Assembly: GCA_041690535.1 (NCBI GenBank)
Contig: JAWLHA010000001.1
Coordinates: forward strand, 124,001-188,000
Length of the DNA stretch: 64,000 nt
DNA from: JAWLHA01 sp041690535
GTDB taxonomy: Bacteria > Pseudomonadota > Gammaproteobacteria > Thiohalomonadales > Thiohalomonadaceae
Reading direction: 5' to 3'
In this document: in pieces, positions 38,486 to 48,107 of the stretch
Position numbering within the stretch: the stretch's first letter is position 1
Layout: each line of letters starts with the position of its first letter
Translations under genes and position numbers: made by a program
Notes under the pieces: generated by a model
Told to the model about the DNA's origin: nothing
Databases searched by the model: none
The model's input: the letters and a program-made list of their open reading frames with translations, nothing else

Positions 38486-39913
38486 GTGGAAGTCGGCGGT
38501 GGACGTTTGCAGCCCGTGATCCTATCCGGTGGCGCAGGCACGCGGCTTTGGCCGCTGTCGCGTGCGCTGCACCCAAAACAGTACCTTTCCCTGCACGGCG
38601 ACGAGAGCCTCTTCCAGGCCACGGTCAAGCGGCTCAATGCACTGGATAACGCCCACCCCCCGTTGGTTGTCTGCAATGAAGAGCACCGTTTCATGGTGGC
38701 TGAACAGTTGAGGCAACTGGGGGCGGCATGGGGCGGGATCTATCTGGAGCCGGTGGCGCGCAACACCGCCGCTGCGGTAGCCGTGGCGGCCTTGGGCGCC
38801 CAGGAGCGGGACCCGCATGCTCTGCTGCTGGTGGTGCCGGCCGACCATGCGATTGCCGAGACCCCCAGGTTCTGTGAACGGATCGGGTCGGCATCGGCCG
38901 CTGCACGTCAGGGTCATCTTCTTACCTTCGGCATCCCCCCCGACAGCCCGGCTACCCAGTTTGGCTACATCAAAGCCGCGTCCGCCCCAGTGGAGGGGGA
39001 CATTTTCAAGGTAGAACACTTCGTGGAGAAACCGGATCTGCCCACGGCCGAGCGCTTGCTGCAGAGCGGGGGCTATTTCTGGAACAGCGGCATCTTCCTG
39101 TTCAAGGCCTCGGTCTACATGGACGAGTTGCGCCGATACGCGCCGGACATCGAGTGGGCGTGCCGACGCGCCTGGGATGGCCACCGCAAGGATCTTGATT
39201 TCGTGCGCCTCGACAGAGGAGCGATGGAGGGGTGTCCCAGCGAGTCCATCGACTGCGCCGTAATGGAGCGGACCGAACGCGCGTGTATGGCGCCCCTTGG
39301 CGTGGGGTGGAGCGACCTCGGGTCGTGGTCCGCCCTTGCCGAGATATCATTGCCCGATAGCGATGGCAATGTGACCGTGGGTGATGTGATCCACAGTGAT
39401 ACAAAGAACTGTTATCTGCGCGCGGAGAGGCGCCTCCTTGCGGCGGTGGGGCTGCGCGATCAGATTGTGGTCGAGACTCCGGACGCGGTCCTGGTCGCCT
39501 CCAGGGAGAAGGCCTCGGAGGTGAAGGCGCTGGTCCAGCAACTCCAGACCATGCGTCGCGATGAGGCCATTGTGCATCAAAAGGTATACCGGCCGTGGGG
39601 ATTTTATGAGGGGATCACCGCCTCCGACCGCTTCCAGGTGAAACATATAATGGTGAACCCGGGGGCCAGCCTCTCCCTGCAGAAGCACCATCACCGCGCC
39701 GAACACTGGATCGTGGTCAAAGGGACGGCGACGGTTACCTGCGATGAACGCTGTTTCATGCTCACCGAAGATCAATCCACCTACGTGCCCATCGGTTCGG
39801 CGCACCGCCTGGAGAACCACGGCAAGATCCCTCTGGAGTTAATCGAGGTGCAGACCGGCAGTTACCTGGGCGAGGACGATATCGTTCGGCTCGAAGACGT
39901 CTACGGGCGTTGA
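38486..39913 (+). CDS. manC: Mannose-1-phosphate guanylyltransferase / mannose-6-phosphate isomerase
   Basis: This 475-residue bifunctional enzyme (ManC/AlgA/XanB type) makes GDP-mannose. The nucleotidyltransferase signature VILSGGAGTRLWPLSR is at the start (about 11-26) and FVEKP near 174. The C-terminal cupin isomerase domain has PWGFYE and QKHHHRAEHWIV with the metal-binding His residues. The start is GTG with AAGGAGA upstream. It opens the polysaccharide locus, and its product is a precursor for mannose, fucose or rhamnose residues. Confidence 0.93.
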   Translation: MEVGGGRLQPVILSGGAGTRLWPLSRALHPKQYLSLHGDESLFQATVKRLNALDNAHPPLVVCNEEHRFMVAEQLRQLGAAWGGIYLEPVARNTAAAVAVAALGAQERDPHALLLVVPADHAIAETPRFCERIGSASAAARQGHLLTFGIPPDSPATQFGYIKAASAPVEGDIFKVEHFVEKPDLPTAERLLQSGGYFWNSGIFLFKASVYMDELRRYAPDIEWACRRAWDGHRKDLDFVRLDRGAMEGCPSESIDCAVMERTERACMAPLGVGWSDLGSWSALAEISLPDSDGNVTVGDVIHSDTKNCYLRAERRLLAAVGLRDQIVVETPDAVLVASREKASEVKALVQQLQTMRRDEAIVHQKVYRPWGFYEGITASDRFQVKHIMVNPGASLSLQKHHHRAEHWIVVKGTATVTCDERCFMLTEDQSTYVPIGSAHRLENHGKIPLELIEVQTGSYLGEDDIVRLEDVYGR

Positions 39914-40061
39914 ACTGATTCTAATTTCCCAACTTCCCGCCTCAAAAATACAGTATTCACCCACTCGTATTTCCACTGCCCGTAACTAGCCTTGTAGCTG
40001 ACAGCCATGCGGAGGCGTGTGCCTTCTGCGCCTTCCGGGACTCAACCATGGGGGCTGGGAT

Positions 40062-40403
40062 ATGGCTTCGGGGCGTACGGCAGTTCTCGAACAGAACACC
40101 CTGGTGCTTGCCGCGCCTGCCCTGTCGAAAGGGGAACATTCCGGCTTGGGCGTGCCGGCCACGGAGGCTCAGCCAGTTCATGCCGCATCCAGGGTCGAAG
40201 GGATGCAAGGCGGCGGGGCATGGGGTATGTCAGATGCCTTGGCCGTCCTCTGTGTGGCATTGCTCGCATTCGCACTCATTGCACGTCGAGATACATCTGA
40301 ACGGGTTAGACGACCATTGATCTACCGTCTGTGGCAGCGCTTCGGGCGAAGTTTCTCGCTCAGAACGCGGAACCTGTATCGCGGCAAAGCCTTCTGGAGG
40401 TAA
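40062..40403 (+). CDS. Small single-pass protein before the export gene
   Basis: The ATG at 40062 is chosen over upstream in-frame starts because no ribosome binding site supports them; support here is also weak. The 113-residue product has a low-complexity N-terminal part and one membrane segment (ALAVLCVALLAFALIAR) followed by a basic tail (RRPLIYRLWQRFGRSF). It ends 5 bp before the export gene start, inside the same operon. The pattern of one membrane span with a basic end recalls sorting-tail proteins, but no PEP motif is present. Confidence 0.4.
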   Translation: MASGRTAVLEQNTLVLAAPALSKGEHSGLGVPATEAQPVHAASRVEGMQGGGAWGMSDALAVLCVALLAFALIARRDTSERVRRPLIYRLWQRFGRSFSLRTRNLYRGKAFWR

Positions 40404-40408
40404 GCGCT

Positions 40409-41014
40409 ATGGAAATTCGTCCACTTCGGCCGGGTGCGGCCGTACAACTCAGGCGCATGCTGCTCTGCGCAGCGGTGGCAACCGGTGTCTGTCTTCCCCT
40501 CCAGAGCGCGGTGGCCGAACCACCGCTTCAGGCGGAATACCGAATCGGCCCGGAGGATGTGCTCGATATCTCGGTGTGGAAGGAAGACGGATTGCAGCGG
40601 CAGGTGTTGGTGCGGCCGGACGGGGGAATTTCCTTCCCTTTGGCGGGGGATCTCGAGGTGGCGGGAAAGACCCCGGAGGATGTTCAAATTGAGCTCACCA
40701 AGCTCATCAGGCGCTACATCCCCGCCGCCGTGGTCACGGTGTCGCTCGCGCAGTCGGCGGGCTACAAGGTGTATGTCCTGGGCAAGGTGAACAATCCGGG
40801 CCGCTTCACGGTGGGCCATTACGTGGATGTATTGCAGGCGCTCTCTTTGGCGGGCGGCCTGACTCCATTTGCCTCGGAGAACAATATCAAGATCCTTCGC
40901 CGAAGCGACAAAGGGCAGAGCGTGATTCCATTTGCCTACTCGTCCGCTACCCGGGGGCGGGAGCTGGAGCAGAACGTTATCCTCAGAAGCGGCGATGTGG
41001 TCGTCGTCCCCTGA
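40409..41014 (+). CDS. Outer-membrane polysaccharide export protein (Wza/EpsE-like)
   Basis: The 201-residue protein has a signal peptide (to SAVA, about residue 36) and the poly-export domain: YRIGPEDVLDISVW, then VRPDGGISFPLAGDLEVAG, then a SLBB-type segment YKVYVLGKVNNPGRF and LQALSLAGGLTPFA. Such proteins form the outer-membrane channel. The length and sequence fit the PEP-CTERM/exosortase-associated subfamily (about 200 residues), shorter than E. coli Wza. GGAGG stands 8 bases before the ATG. Confidence 0.9.
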   Translation: MEIRPLRPGAAVQLRRMLLCAAVATGVCLPLQSAVAEPPLQAEYRIGPEDVLDISVWKEDGLQRQVLVRPDGGISFPLAGDLEVAGKTPEDVQIELTKLIRRYIPAAVVTVSLAQSAGYKVYVLGKVNNPGRFTVGHYVDVLQALSLAGGLTPFASENNIKILRRSDKGQSVIPFAYSSATRGRELEQNVILRSGDVVVVP

Positions 41015-41018
41015 GCCG

Positions 41019-42293
41019 ATGGTGAACGTCAGCGACAGGATGCCCTTGACCATGTCCAACCCACGGGACAGCTCTCCCGCCTCCTGCCGAGGGCGCGGGG
41101 TGGCGGTGGTGGTAGCCGCCCTGCTGACGACCCCGACGGTCGTGTGCGGGGAGTCGTACGACGTGGTGCTCTCGGGAAGTGTCGGGGTCGAATACGACGA
41201 CAACGTGGGATTGCAGACTGCGGACGAGGTTGATTCCGTCGCCACGCGGATTGGGCTGCGTGTCGGTGTGGAGAGCACCGGTGCGCGCTCGGAGGTCAAT
41301 GCCGGAGTTCAGGTGACCCACGTCGAGTATGACGAGGCCGGTCTCGATGATGAGGATCTGCTGCTCCTTGAGCTCCACTCCAGGTACCGGCGCTCGGAGC
41401 GGAATACCCTTTTTCTCGACGGAACCTACAAACTGGACTCCACGCTTCGAACCGACAGGGTGTTGGACGAGGATGATGTGGATATCGGTCTTGCTGAGCG
41501 AAAGGTGGATCGGCACCGCGCCATGCTGAACCCCGGAATTACCTACGCCTTCAGTGAACGCTCGGAGGGGACGCTCGCCTACAAGGGGATCAATGTGGAT
41601 TTCGATGGCGGATCCGCCGTCGGCCTGGAGGACTACGTTCAGCACGAGGTTGTGGGCGAGTGGGGCTACCTGCCGAGCGAGCGCAGCCGACACGCCATCA
41701 GGGCGACGGCGCGACTCTACGAGGCGCCGGATCGGGACAGCACATTTGAGAGCCTGATTGCCGACTACGTCATGGCCTATGACGTTTCGGAGGTGACCAA
41801 TGCCACCTTCGCCGTCGGTGCGCATTGGACCGATTTCGATCTCAACGGCACGGAGGGGGACGATCAAGGATTCCTGGCCAGTCTCGGATTTACGCGACGG
41901 ACGGAGCTCGGCCATTGGGAGGGGAGTGTGGAGCGGGTGCTCAATCCGAGCGGTCGGGGTGAGCTGGTGGAGACCGATCAGATCCTCCTGGGGGTGGAGC
42001 AGGCACTTTCCGAACGCAGTCGCGTCGACCTGAGGGTACGCTATTTTCGCAACAAGCCGATCGACGGCACCGGATCGGTGGAGAGGGAGTATTTCTTCAT
42101 CGAACCGGCCTACCGCTACTACTTCACGCCGTCCTGGCGCCTGGATGCGGCTTATCGTTACCGGTGGAAGGATGCGGAGGGCAGTCCGCAGGCAGAGAGT
42201 AACGCGGCGTTCATCTCCGTGACCTATGCCCCGTTGAGCGAATCGAGAGCCGCGAGACAAGGGGACTTCAGTGACAGGGGAGGAGTTCAGTGA
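41019..42293 (+). CDS. Outer-membrane beta-barrel protein of the polysaccharide locus
   Basis: A 424-residue protein with a signal peptide and many amphipathic beta strands. It fits the PEP-CTERM-system-associated barrel family: an early GSVGVEYDDNVGL, repeated aromatic/charged hairpins, and a C-terminal AAFISVTYAPL strand. Start codons at 41019, 41040 and 41052 are all possible; none has a strong ribosome binding site. It probably helps secrete or anchor the polysaccharide at the outer membrane. Its stop overlaps the GTG start of the next gene. Confidence 0.75.
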   Translation: MVNVSDRMPLTMSNPRDSSPASCRGRGVAVVVAALLTTPTVVCGESYDVVLSGSVGVEYDDNVGLQTADEVDSVATRIGLRVGVESTGARSEVNAGVQVTHVEYDEAGLDDEDLLLLELHSRYRRSERNTLFLDGTYKLDSTLRTDRVLDEDDVDIGLAERKVDRHRAMLNPGITYAFSERSEGTLAYKGINVDFDGGSAVGLEDYVQHEVVGEWGYLPSERSRHAIRATARLYEAPDRDSTFESLIADYVMAYDVSEVTNATFAVGAHWTDFDLNGTEGDDQGFLASLGFTRRTELGHWEGSVERVLNPSGRGELVETDQILLGVEQALSERSRVDLRVRYFRNKPIDGTGSVEREYFFIEPAYRYYFTPSWRLDAAYRYRWKDAEGSPQAESNAAFISVTYAPLSESRAARQGDFSDRGGVQ

Positions 42294-44053
42294 GCGCCGG
42301 CAATCGACAGGAAGGGATGCAGATCAGTGACTATGGGGCGGTGATACGGCGTCGCAAAGGGTGGCTGCTGTGGCCATTCGCACTGGCGCTCGTCATCGGA
42401 ACACTCATCAGTGGCATCATGCCCCCGGTCTATCGGGCGACTGCCACCGTCAAGGTGGAGAGGGCGGAGATCCCATCGAGCGTCGTGGCCTCTACGGTGG
42501 TTGGCGGTTTTGTGGACGAACAGATCGAAAACCTCTCGAGGCGGGTGCTCAGTGGCGAATCACTCTATCAAATCGCCGTCAAGTACAACCTCTACCCGGA
42601 GATCTCCCGGAGCGAGGCCCGAGGGGTATTGGTGGGACGCGTCAGGGAGAACATTCACCGCGAGCCGGTCAGCGTCGAGGTGACCAATCCCAGCAGCGGC
42701 CGGGCCACCGTGTCCACCATCGCGTTCACGATCTCTTACGACTCGGAGGACCCTGCCACGGCGCAGGCCGTCGCCAACGAACTGGCGAAGAACTATGTCA
42801 GGGAGAGCGAACGGATGGCCACCCGCCAGGCGGGCGAGGTGGCGAATTTCCTGAGTGCGGAGTCCGCCCGCCTTGCCGAGCGGGTCTCCCATTTCGAACA
42901 GAAGCTGGCGGACTTCAAGCGAAAGCATGCATCGGAGCTGCCGGAGCTGGCTGAGCTGAACCGCAGTCAGGTGGAGACCATCCAGGCGGAGCTGGATCGG
43001 TTGGTCGAGGCCCTGCGTGCTCTCGAGGAGCAGCGCATCCTCCTCTCGGCCCAGCTCGCCCAGACCGAGCGGCACGCTCCTCTTGCGGCTGCCGGTGGCG
43101 AGGCGCTGATGAGCCCCAACCAGCGGCTGAACATGCTCAAGAACGAGTACCTGCAGGGTTCGGCCCGGTACGCGCCCGATCATCCGGATTTGGTGCGGAT
43201 CCGCAGTGAGATCGAGATCCTCAGTGGGCAGATCCCCGGCGGCTCGGAGTTGTCCCGGCTGGTGCAGGCCTACGAGAACGTCCGACTCCAGCTGGTGACG
43301 GCCCGCCAGCGCTACTCCGAGCTGCACCCGGATGTGCAGCGACTCAGCCGGCGGCTGGATGAGCTGAAGGGGCGGATCGCCACCGGGGTCGTGCTGAGCG
43401 GTGAAGAGCAAGGACCCACTGATGCCGTGCCGGCCACCAATCCCGCCTATCTGAGCCTGCAGGCACGGCTTGATAGCGTGGTGGCCAACCTCAACATGGA
43501 AATCGCCCGCAAAGAGAGCCTCGAACAACGGCTCGCCACCTACCAGAAGCGCTTGACCAGCGCCCCGGCGGTGGAGCGGGAGTACCTGAGTTTGCGTCGG
43601 GACCATGAGGACGCGGTCAACAAGTATCAGGAGATCCGCGACAAGGAGACTCAGGCTCGGCTGGCCGAACAGCTTGAGTCGGAGCGCAAGGGCGATCACT
43701 TTGCCTTGGCCGAGGAGGCGTCGGTGCCCACGGCGCCGGTGAAGCCGAACAAGATCGGCATCCTCGCCGTGGCTGCGTTCCTGGGCATGGTCGGCGGAAT
43801 AGGCGGCGCGTCGGTGGCGGAGTACAGGGATACCTCCATCCACGATGGACGCGATCTGGCCGGCCTTACCGGGGCCCTGCCACTGGCGGCGATTCCCACC
43901 ATCCGGTCAGAGGCCGAAACGCGTTCAGAAGGTCTACCCAAGGGCCTGATCGCGGTTGCCGCGGTGGCACTACTACTGCTGGCCTCCCACGTCTGGTGGC
44001 AGCCCATCGATGTCACCGTGGCCCAGGCCACGCAATGGCTGACCGGGCGATGA
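42290..44053 (+). CDS. Polysaccharide chain-length determinant (Wzz/GumC-like)
   Basis: The GTG at 42290 is supported by GGGGAGGAG and overlaps the previous stop. The 587-residue protein has an N-terminal membrane segment (about 23-45), a Wzz domain with PPVYRATATVKVERAEIPS, and a long periplasmic coiled coil (about 165-420). A membrane segment near 487-510 and a last one near 553-571 follow. It lacks a kinase domain, which is supplied by the next gene. It controls chain length and assembly in Wzy-type export. Confidence 0.9.
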   Translation: MSAGNRQEGMQISDYGAVIRRRKGWLLWPFALALVIGTLISGIMPPVYRATATVKVERAEIPSSVVASTVVGGFVDEQIENLSRRVLSGESLYQIAVKYNLYPEISRSEARGVLVGRVRENIHREPVSVEVTNPSSGRATVSTIAFTISYDSEDPATAQAVANELAKNYVRESERMATRQAGEVANFLSAESARLAERVSHFEQKLADFKRKHASELPELAELNRSQVETIQAELDRLVEALRALEEQRILLSAQLAQTERHAPLAAAGGEALMSPNQRLNMLKNEYLQGSARYAPDHPDLVRIRSEIEILSGQIPGGSELSRLVQAYENVRLQLVTARQRYSELHPDVQRLSRRLDELKGRIATGVVLSGEEQGPTDAVPATNPAYLSLQARLDSVVANLNMEIARKESLEQRLATYQKRLTSAPAVEREYLSLRRDHEDAVNKYQEIRDKETQARLAEQLESERKGDHFALAEEASVPTAPVKPNKIGILAVAAFLGMVGGIGGASVAEYRDTSIHDGRDLAGLTGALPLAAIPTIRSEAETRSEGLPKGLIAVAAVALLLLASHVWWQPIDVTVAQATQWLTGR

Positions 44054-44097
44054 GAGCCGGCCAGGCGTGACAACGGGACTAACCGAGGGACGGACAC

Positions 44098-44886
44098 ATG
44101 GACAGAATAGCGCGCGCATTGGAACTGGCACGGGGAGAACAGTCGGGCGCAGCCGAGGGGCCGGTGGAGATCGGCTTCGGTTACACCTACACGCGCACCG
44201 TCTCAATCCCCAGGACCACCCTCGCCCGCAACAGGGTGATTTGGGCCATGGACACGAGCGACGATGCGGTCGACGCCTACAAGCTGTTGCGTACCCGCGT
44301 TCTGCGGCGAATGCGGCAGAACAACTGGAATACTCTGGCCATCACCAGCCCGGGACCCGGGGCGGGAAAGAGTCTCACCGCCATTAATCTCGCCATCAGC
44401 ATGGCGATGGAGCTCGGTCACAGCGCGTTGCTGGTGGATGCGGACCTTCGCCGGCCGAGCATTCACGGCTACTTCGGCCTCAATCCCGAATATGGTTTGC
44501 GGGACAGCCTGCGGGGCGACGTTCCGTTGGAGAAAATCCTGTTCAACCCCGGCATCGAACGCTTTGTAATCCTTCCGGGGACCCAAGGCAGTGGTAACTC
44601 ATCGGAGCTCCTCTCCTCGCCGAAGATGCAGGGGATGGTGCGGGAGTTCAAGGAGCGCTACCCGGCACGCATGGTGTTGTTCGACTTGCCGCCGGTACTG
44701 GTCGGCGATGACGTGGTGGCGTTCGCGCCCCATGTGGATGCAGTGCTGATGGTCGTTGAAGAGAATCGCACACGGCGCGAAGAGGTGACTCGCGCCATGG
44801 AGCTGCTTGATGGCGTGGAGGTGATCGGAACGGTGTTGAACAGATCGAGTCGGCCCTCCGGCGGTGCCGACTACCACTACCAGTGA
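44098..44886 (+). CDS. BY-type tyrosine autokinase
   Basis: The 262-residue protein has Walker A SPGPGAGKS (about 84-92) and Walker A' LLVDADLRRPS (about 112-122), with Walker B-like MVLFDLPPVL near 192. The N-terminal helix (MDRIARALELAR) and C-terminal Tyr-containing tail (DYHYQ) fit the exosortase-associated CapB/EpsG type. It would cycle phosphorylation with the chain-length protein encoded just before it to control export. Confidence 0.9.
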   Translation: MDRIARALELARGEQSGAAEGPVEIGFGYTYTRTVSIPRTTLARNRVIWAMDTSDDAVDAYKLLRTRVLRRMRQNNWNTLAITSPGPGAGKSLTAINLAISMAMELGHSALLVDADLRRPSIHGYFGLNPEYGLRDSLRGDVPLEKILFNPGIERFVILPGTQGSGNSSELLSSPKMQGMVREFKERYPARMVLFDLPPVLVGDDVVAFAPHVDAVLMVVEENRTRREEVTRAMELLDGVEVIGTVLNRSSRPSGGADYHYQ

Positions 44887-44964
44887 GTACGACAGCGCAG
44901 CGGAAAGGGAGCCTCCCGCCGTTGCATGCCATCGCACTGCGAGGGATTAGGCGAAGGAGCGACG

Positions 44965-45852
44965 ATGTACGAGAAGTTCTACGGGTTTCGCGAAAAGCCA
45001 TTCTCGATCCTCCCGGATCCGGCCTTTCTTTACCTGAGCCGCAAGCATCGGCGCGCGTTGACGATGCTGGAGTACGGCATTCGCAATCAGGCCGGCTTTT
45101 CGGTGATCACTGGTGCCATCGGCTCCGGAAAGACAACCCTGGTGAGACGACTGCTGGGACAGGTTGATCGGAGTCTGAACATCGGTCTGGTATCCAACAC
45201 GCAGTGCGAAAGTTTCGAGGAACTGCTCCAGTGGGTGTTGCTCGCCTTCGACCTCGAATATCGCGCCAAGGAGAAAGTCGAGCTCTATCACGCCTTCAGC
45301 GATTTCCTGGTGAAGGAACACGTTGCGGGGCGCCAGGTGGTGCTGATCGTGGATGAGGCCCAGCACCTTGGCCCGGCCCCGCTGGAGCAGCTTCGCATGC
45401 TCTCCAATGTCAACGCGGACAAGCACCAATTTTTGCAGCTGGTGCTGGTCGGCCAACCGGACCTGCGGGACCTGTTGCGGCGTGCGGAGTTGGTACAGTT
45501 CGCCCAGCGCGTGGCGATTGCCTATCACCTGGAGCCCCTCGACCTGGCGGAGACCCAGGAGTATGTGCGCCATCGACTGGTGGTGGCCGGGGGAACGCCG
45601 GACATCTTCGCTGTGGACACCCACGACTACATATGGCAGATCAGTGGGGGCGTGCCGCGGGTGATCAATCTGCTCTGCGATGCGGCCCTTGTCTACGGAA
45701 TGGCCGAGCAGAAAAGGAGCATCGATCGGGCACTGTTGACGGACGTGGTCAAGGACCGCGAGATGGATGTCACGCCCATCGCCGAATCCCATTGGGGGAG
45801 CAGCGAGGCGGGTGGGCAGGTCCCCACGCTGACTGAAATCGTCTGGAAATGA
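44965..45852 (+). CDS. PEP-CTERM-locus AAA ATPase (ExeA/GspA-like)
   Basis: The start at 44965 has GAAGGAGC upstream. The 295-residue product begins MYEKFYGFREKPFSILPDP, the hallmark of this secretion-ATPase family. It carries Walker A GAIGSGKTT (about 49-57), Walker B VVLIVDEAQHL (about 124-134) and a RVAIAYHLEPL sensor region. It is regularly found beside the export module of exosortase-linked polysaccharide loci. Its exact role is not known. Confidence 0.88.
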   Translation: MYEKFYGFREKPFSILPDPAFLYLSRKHRRALTMLEYGIRNQAGFSVITGAIGSGKTTLVRRLLGQVDRSLNIGLVSNTQCESFEELLQWVLLAFDLEYRAKEKVELYHAFSDFLVKEHVAGRQVVLIVDEAQHLGPAPLEQLRMLSNVNADKHQFLQLVLVGQPDLRDLLRRAELVQFAQRVAIAYHLEPLDLAETQEYVRHRLVVAGGTPDIFAVDTHDYIWQISGGVPRVINLLCDAALVYGMAEQKRSIDRALLTDVVKDREMDVTPIAESHWGSSEAGGQVPTLTEIVWK

Positions 45853-45868
45853 GCGAAGGAGGCGGCAT

Positions 45869-46639
45869 ATGAGGGTGGCGATCCTTGCCGGAGGTCTCGG
45901 GACGCGCCTCGCCGAGGAGACCGAGGTCAAGCCGAAACCCATGGTGGAGATCGGCGGGCAGCCGATCCTCTGGCACATCATGAAGCACTATGCCCACTAC
46001 GGCTTTAACGATTTCGTGATCGCCCTCGGCTACAAGGGCGAGGTGATCAAACGCTGGATGTCCGAATACTGCCGGCTGCACAGCAATATGACCGTGAAGA
46101 CCGGCACGGGTGACGTGATCCTTCACGACAGGAATCCTAGCGACTGGACGGTGGACCTCATCGATACCGGACAGGAAACCGCCACCGGCGGGCGCATCAA
46201 GCGACTCGCGCCGTGGCTGGGTGACAGCACGTTCATGCTCACCTGGGGGGACGGGCTGGCGGATGTGGACCTTCGGGCCCTGCTGCGCTTTCACCGCGCC
46301 CATGGAAAGCTGGCCACGCTCACGGCAGTGCGGCCCCCGGCCCGTTTCGGCCACCTCGACTTCGAAGGCACGCGTGTCTCCTGTTTCACCGAGAAGCCGC
46401 AAACCAGTGAGGGCTGGATCAACGGAGCCTTCTTCGTGCTGGAGCCCGGTGTGTTTGACTATGTGGAGGGCGACGATACCCAGTGGGAGAAGGAGCCCCT
46501 GGAGCGTCTGGCCCAGGATGGGGAGCTAATGGCGTTCCGGCATTCGTCCTTTTGGCAGTGCATGGATACCATCCGCGACAAAAAGCTGCTGGAGCGGTTG
46601 TGGGCGGAGGAGAGCGCCCCCTGGAAAATATGGAGCTAA
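45869..46639 (+). CDS. rfbF: Glucose-1-phosphate cytidylyltransferase
   Basis: The 256-residue enzyme makes CDP-glucose from CTP and glucose-1-phosphate. Signature LAGGLGTRLAEETEVKPKPM is at the N-terminus, followed by IGGQPILWHIMKHYA and later SFWQCMDTIRDK, all typical of RfbF/DdhA. AAGGAGG stands before the ATG. It is followed 3 bp later by an SDR gene, opening a CDP-sugar branch. No separate CDP-glucose 4,6-dehydratase (RfbG) is recognised in the window. Confidence 0.92.
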   Translation: MRVAILAGGLGTRLAEETEVKPKPMVEIGGQPILWHIMKHYAHYGFNDFVIALGYKGEVIKRWMSEYCRLHSNMTVKTGTGDVILHDRNPSDWTVDLIDTGQETATGGRIKRLAPWLGDSTFMLTWGDGLADVDLRALLRFHRAHGKLATLTAVRPPARFGHLDFEGTRVSCFTEKPQTSEGWINGAFFVLEPGVFDYVEGDDTQWEKEPLERLAQDGELMAFRHSSFWQCMDTIRDKKLLERLWAEESAPWKIWS

Positions 46640-46642
46640 GCC

Positions 46643-47704
46643 ATGCGGGTACTTGTGACCGGACACAAGGGTTATATCGGAACCGTGCTGGTACCGCTGC
46701 TGCTCGACCACGACCACCAGGTGGTGGGCATGGATGCGGACTGGTTCGAGCGGTGTACCTTCTGTGGAAGCCTCTCCGAGGTGGAGAGTCACCGCAAGGA
46801 TACCCGCGACATCGAACTTGCTGACCTCATCGGCATGGATGCGGTAATCCATTTGGCGGGCCTTTCCAACGACCCGTTGGGTGACTATCGCCCGGAACTG
46901 ACCGAGGAGATCAACACCAAGGCCTCCATCCGCCTGGCCCGCCTTGCCAGGGAGGCGGGGGTGGAGCGCTTCATCTTTGCCTCTTCCTGCAGCAATTACG
47001 GTGCATCGGGGGCCGATTTTCTCGACGAGACTGCCGCCTTCAACCCCGTGACCCCGTACGGGGCATCGAAAGTGGAGGTGGAAGGGGCCCTTGCGGCGCT
47101 GGCTGGCGAGGATTTCACTCCCACCAGCCTGCGCGCGTCCACCGCCTACGGGCTATCGCCGCGGATCCGCTTCGATCTGGTGATCAACAACCTGACCGCG
47201 TGGGCGTACACCACCGGACAGGTCTATCTCAAGAGCGACGGTACCCCCTGGCGGCCGGTGGTTCACGTCGAAGACATCGCCCGCGCCTATCTGGCCGTGT
47301 TGGAGGCCCCCCGGGAGCTGGTTCATGGCCAGGCGTTCAACGTGGGCGTGACCTCCGAAAACTACCAGATGCGTGAACTGGCGGAGTTGGTCAAGGCCGT
47401 GGTGCCGGGGTGCACCATCGAGTACGCCCCTGATGCAGGGCCGGACAAGCGCTGCTACCGCGTCGACTGCAACAAGATCGCGCGGGTGCTGCATGGGTTC
47501 AAGCCGCAGTGGACGGCGCAGCGGGGCATCGAGGAGCTTTATGAAGCCTACCGCACCACGGGGCTCGAACTGAGCGATTTCGAGGGGGTGAGATTCAAGC
47601 GTATCGGCCACATCAAACAGTTGGTCGACGGCGGGTACCTCACAGACGCCCTGCGTTGGAGTGACAAGGTGGGGGAAGTGGCGGCAACCGGAACCTCTGT
47701 GTGA
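46643..47704 (+). CDS. NAD-dependent sugar epimerase/dehydratase (extended SDR)
   Basis: The 353-residue protein has the Rossmann motif GHKGYIG (about 7-13), the strand DAVIHLAGLSNDP, and the catalytic YGASK (about 139-143). It probably modifies a nucleotide sugar made by the cytidylyltransferase. The subtype (dehydratase, epimerase or reductase) cannot be told from sequence alone. It overlaps no neighbour and is followed by a transposable element that separates it from the methyltransferases. Confidence 0.85.
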   Translation: MRVLVTGHKGYIGTVLVPLLLDHDHQVVGMDADWFERCTFCGSLSEVESHRKDTRDIELADLIGMDAVIHLAGLSNDPLGDYRPELTEEINTKASIRLARLAREAGVERFIFASSCSNYGASGADFLDETAAFNPVTPYGASKVEVEGALAALAGEDFTPTSLRASTAYGLSPRIRFDLVINNLTAWAYTTGQVYLKSDGTPWRPVVHVEDIARAYLAVLEAPRELVHGQAFNVGVTSENYQMRELAELVKAVVPGCTIEYAPDAGPDKRCYRVDCNKIARVLHGFKPQWTAQRGIEELYEAYRTTGLELSDFEGVRFKRIGHIKQLVDGGYLTDALRWSDKVGEVAATGTSV

Positions 47705-47781
47705 GCTTGCCGCGGACCTCGCGGGTCCGCCGTGGCAGCAACAGGGGGAGTTGGGCAAGGGAGAACGGGCAGCGAGGGACG

Positions 47782-47988
47782 GTAACTACTCACCCGCATC
47801 CGTCATTCCCGCGAAGGCGGGAATCCAGTGCTGGACTTCAGAGGGCCAGGGGCATTGGGCTGGTTGCCTTATGGATTCCCGCCTTCGCGGGAATGACGAA
47901 CAGTACAGGTAGCGAGGATCGAGTGCGGTGAGCCTGCCACCGCATCCCAATTTGCACAAGCGGGAGGCAGTCGGGGGCGAGTAGCTAC
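47782..47988. mobile_element. Miniature transposable element, family 1, copy 2
   Basis: This 207-bp copy begins GTAACTACTCACCC and ends GGGCGAGTAGCTAC and is flanked by a perfect 8-bp duplication, GAGGGACG. It keeps the uninterrupted inner hairpin arm GTCATTCCCGCGAAGGCGGG. It is about 90% like copy 1 outside the inserted hairpin of that copy. Non-coding. Confidence 0.88.
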
Positions 47989-48107
47989 GAGGGACGGTCG
48001 TTGAAGATAGGGAGCGGATAAACGTAAAACGTCCATCCGAATGGCGGAGGTGCCGCGGGTTGCGGGCAGGTTCCTGAGTCCGGGGGCATAATCACAGGTG
48101 GGAGGCT

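Noticed and set aside
40331..40408. A longer N-terminus for the export protein
   Set aside because: The ATG at 40409 has GGAGG at good distance and opens a proper signal peptide; the longer frame overlaps the preceding gene and spoils the signal.
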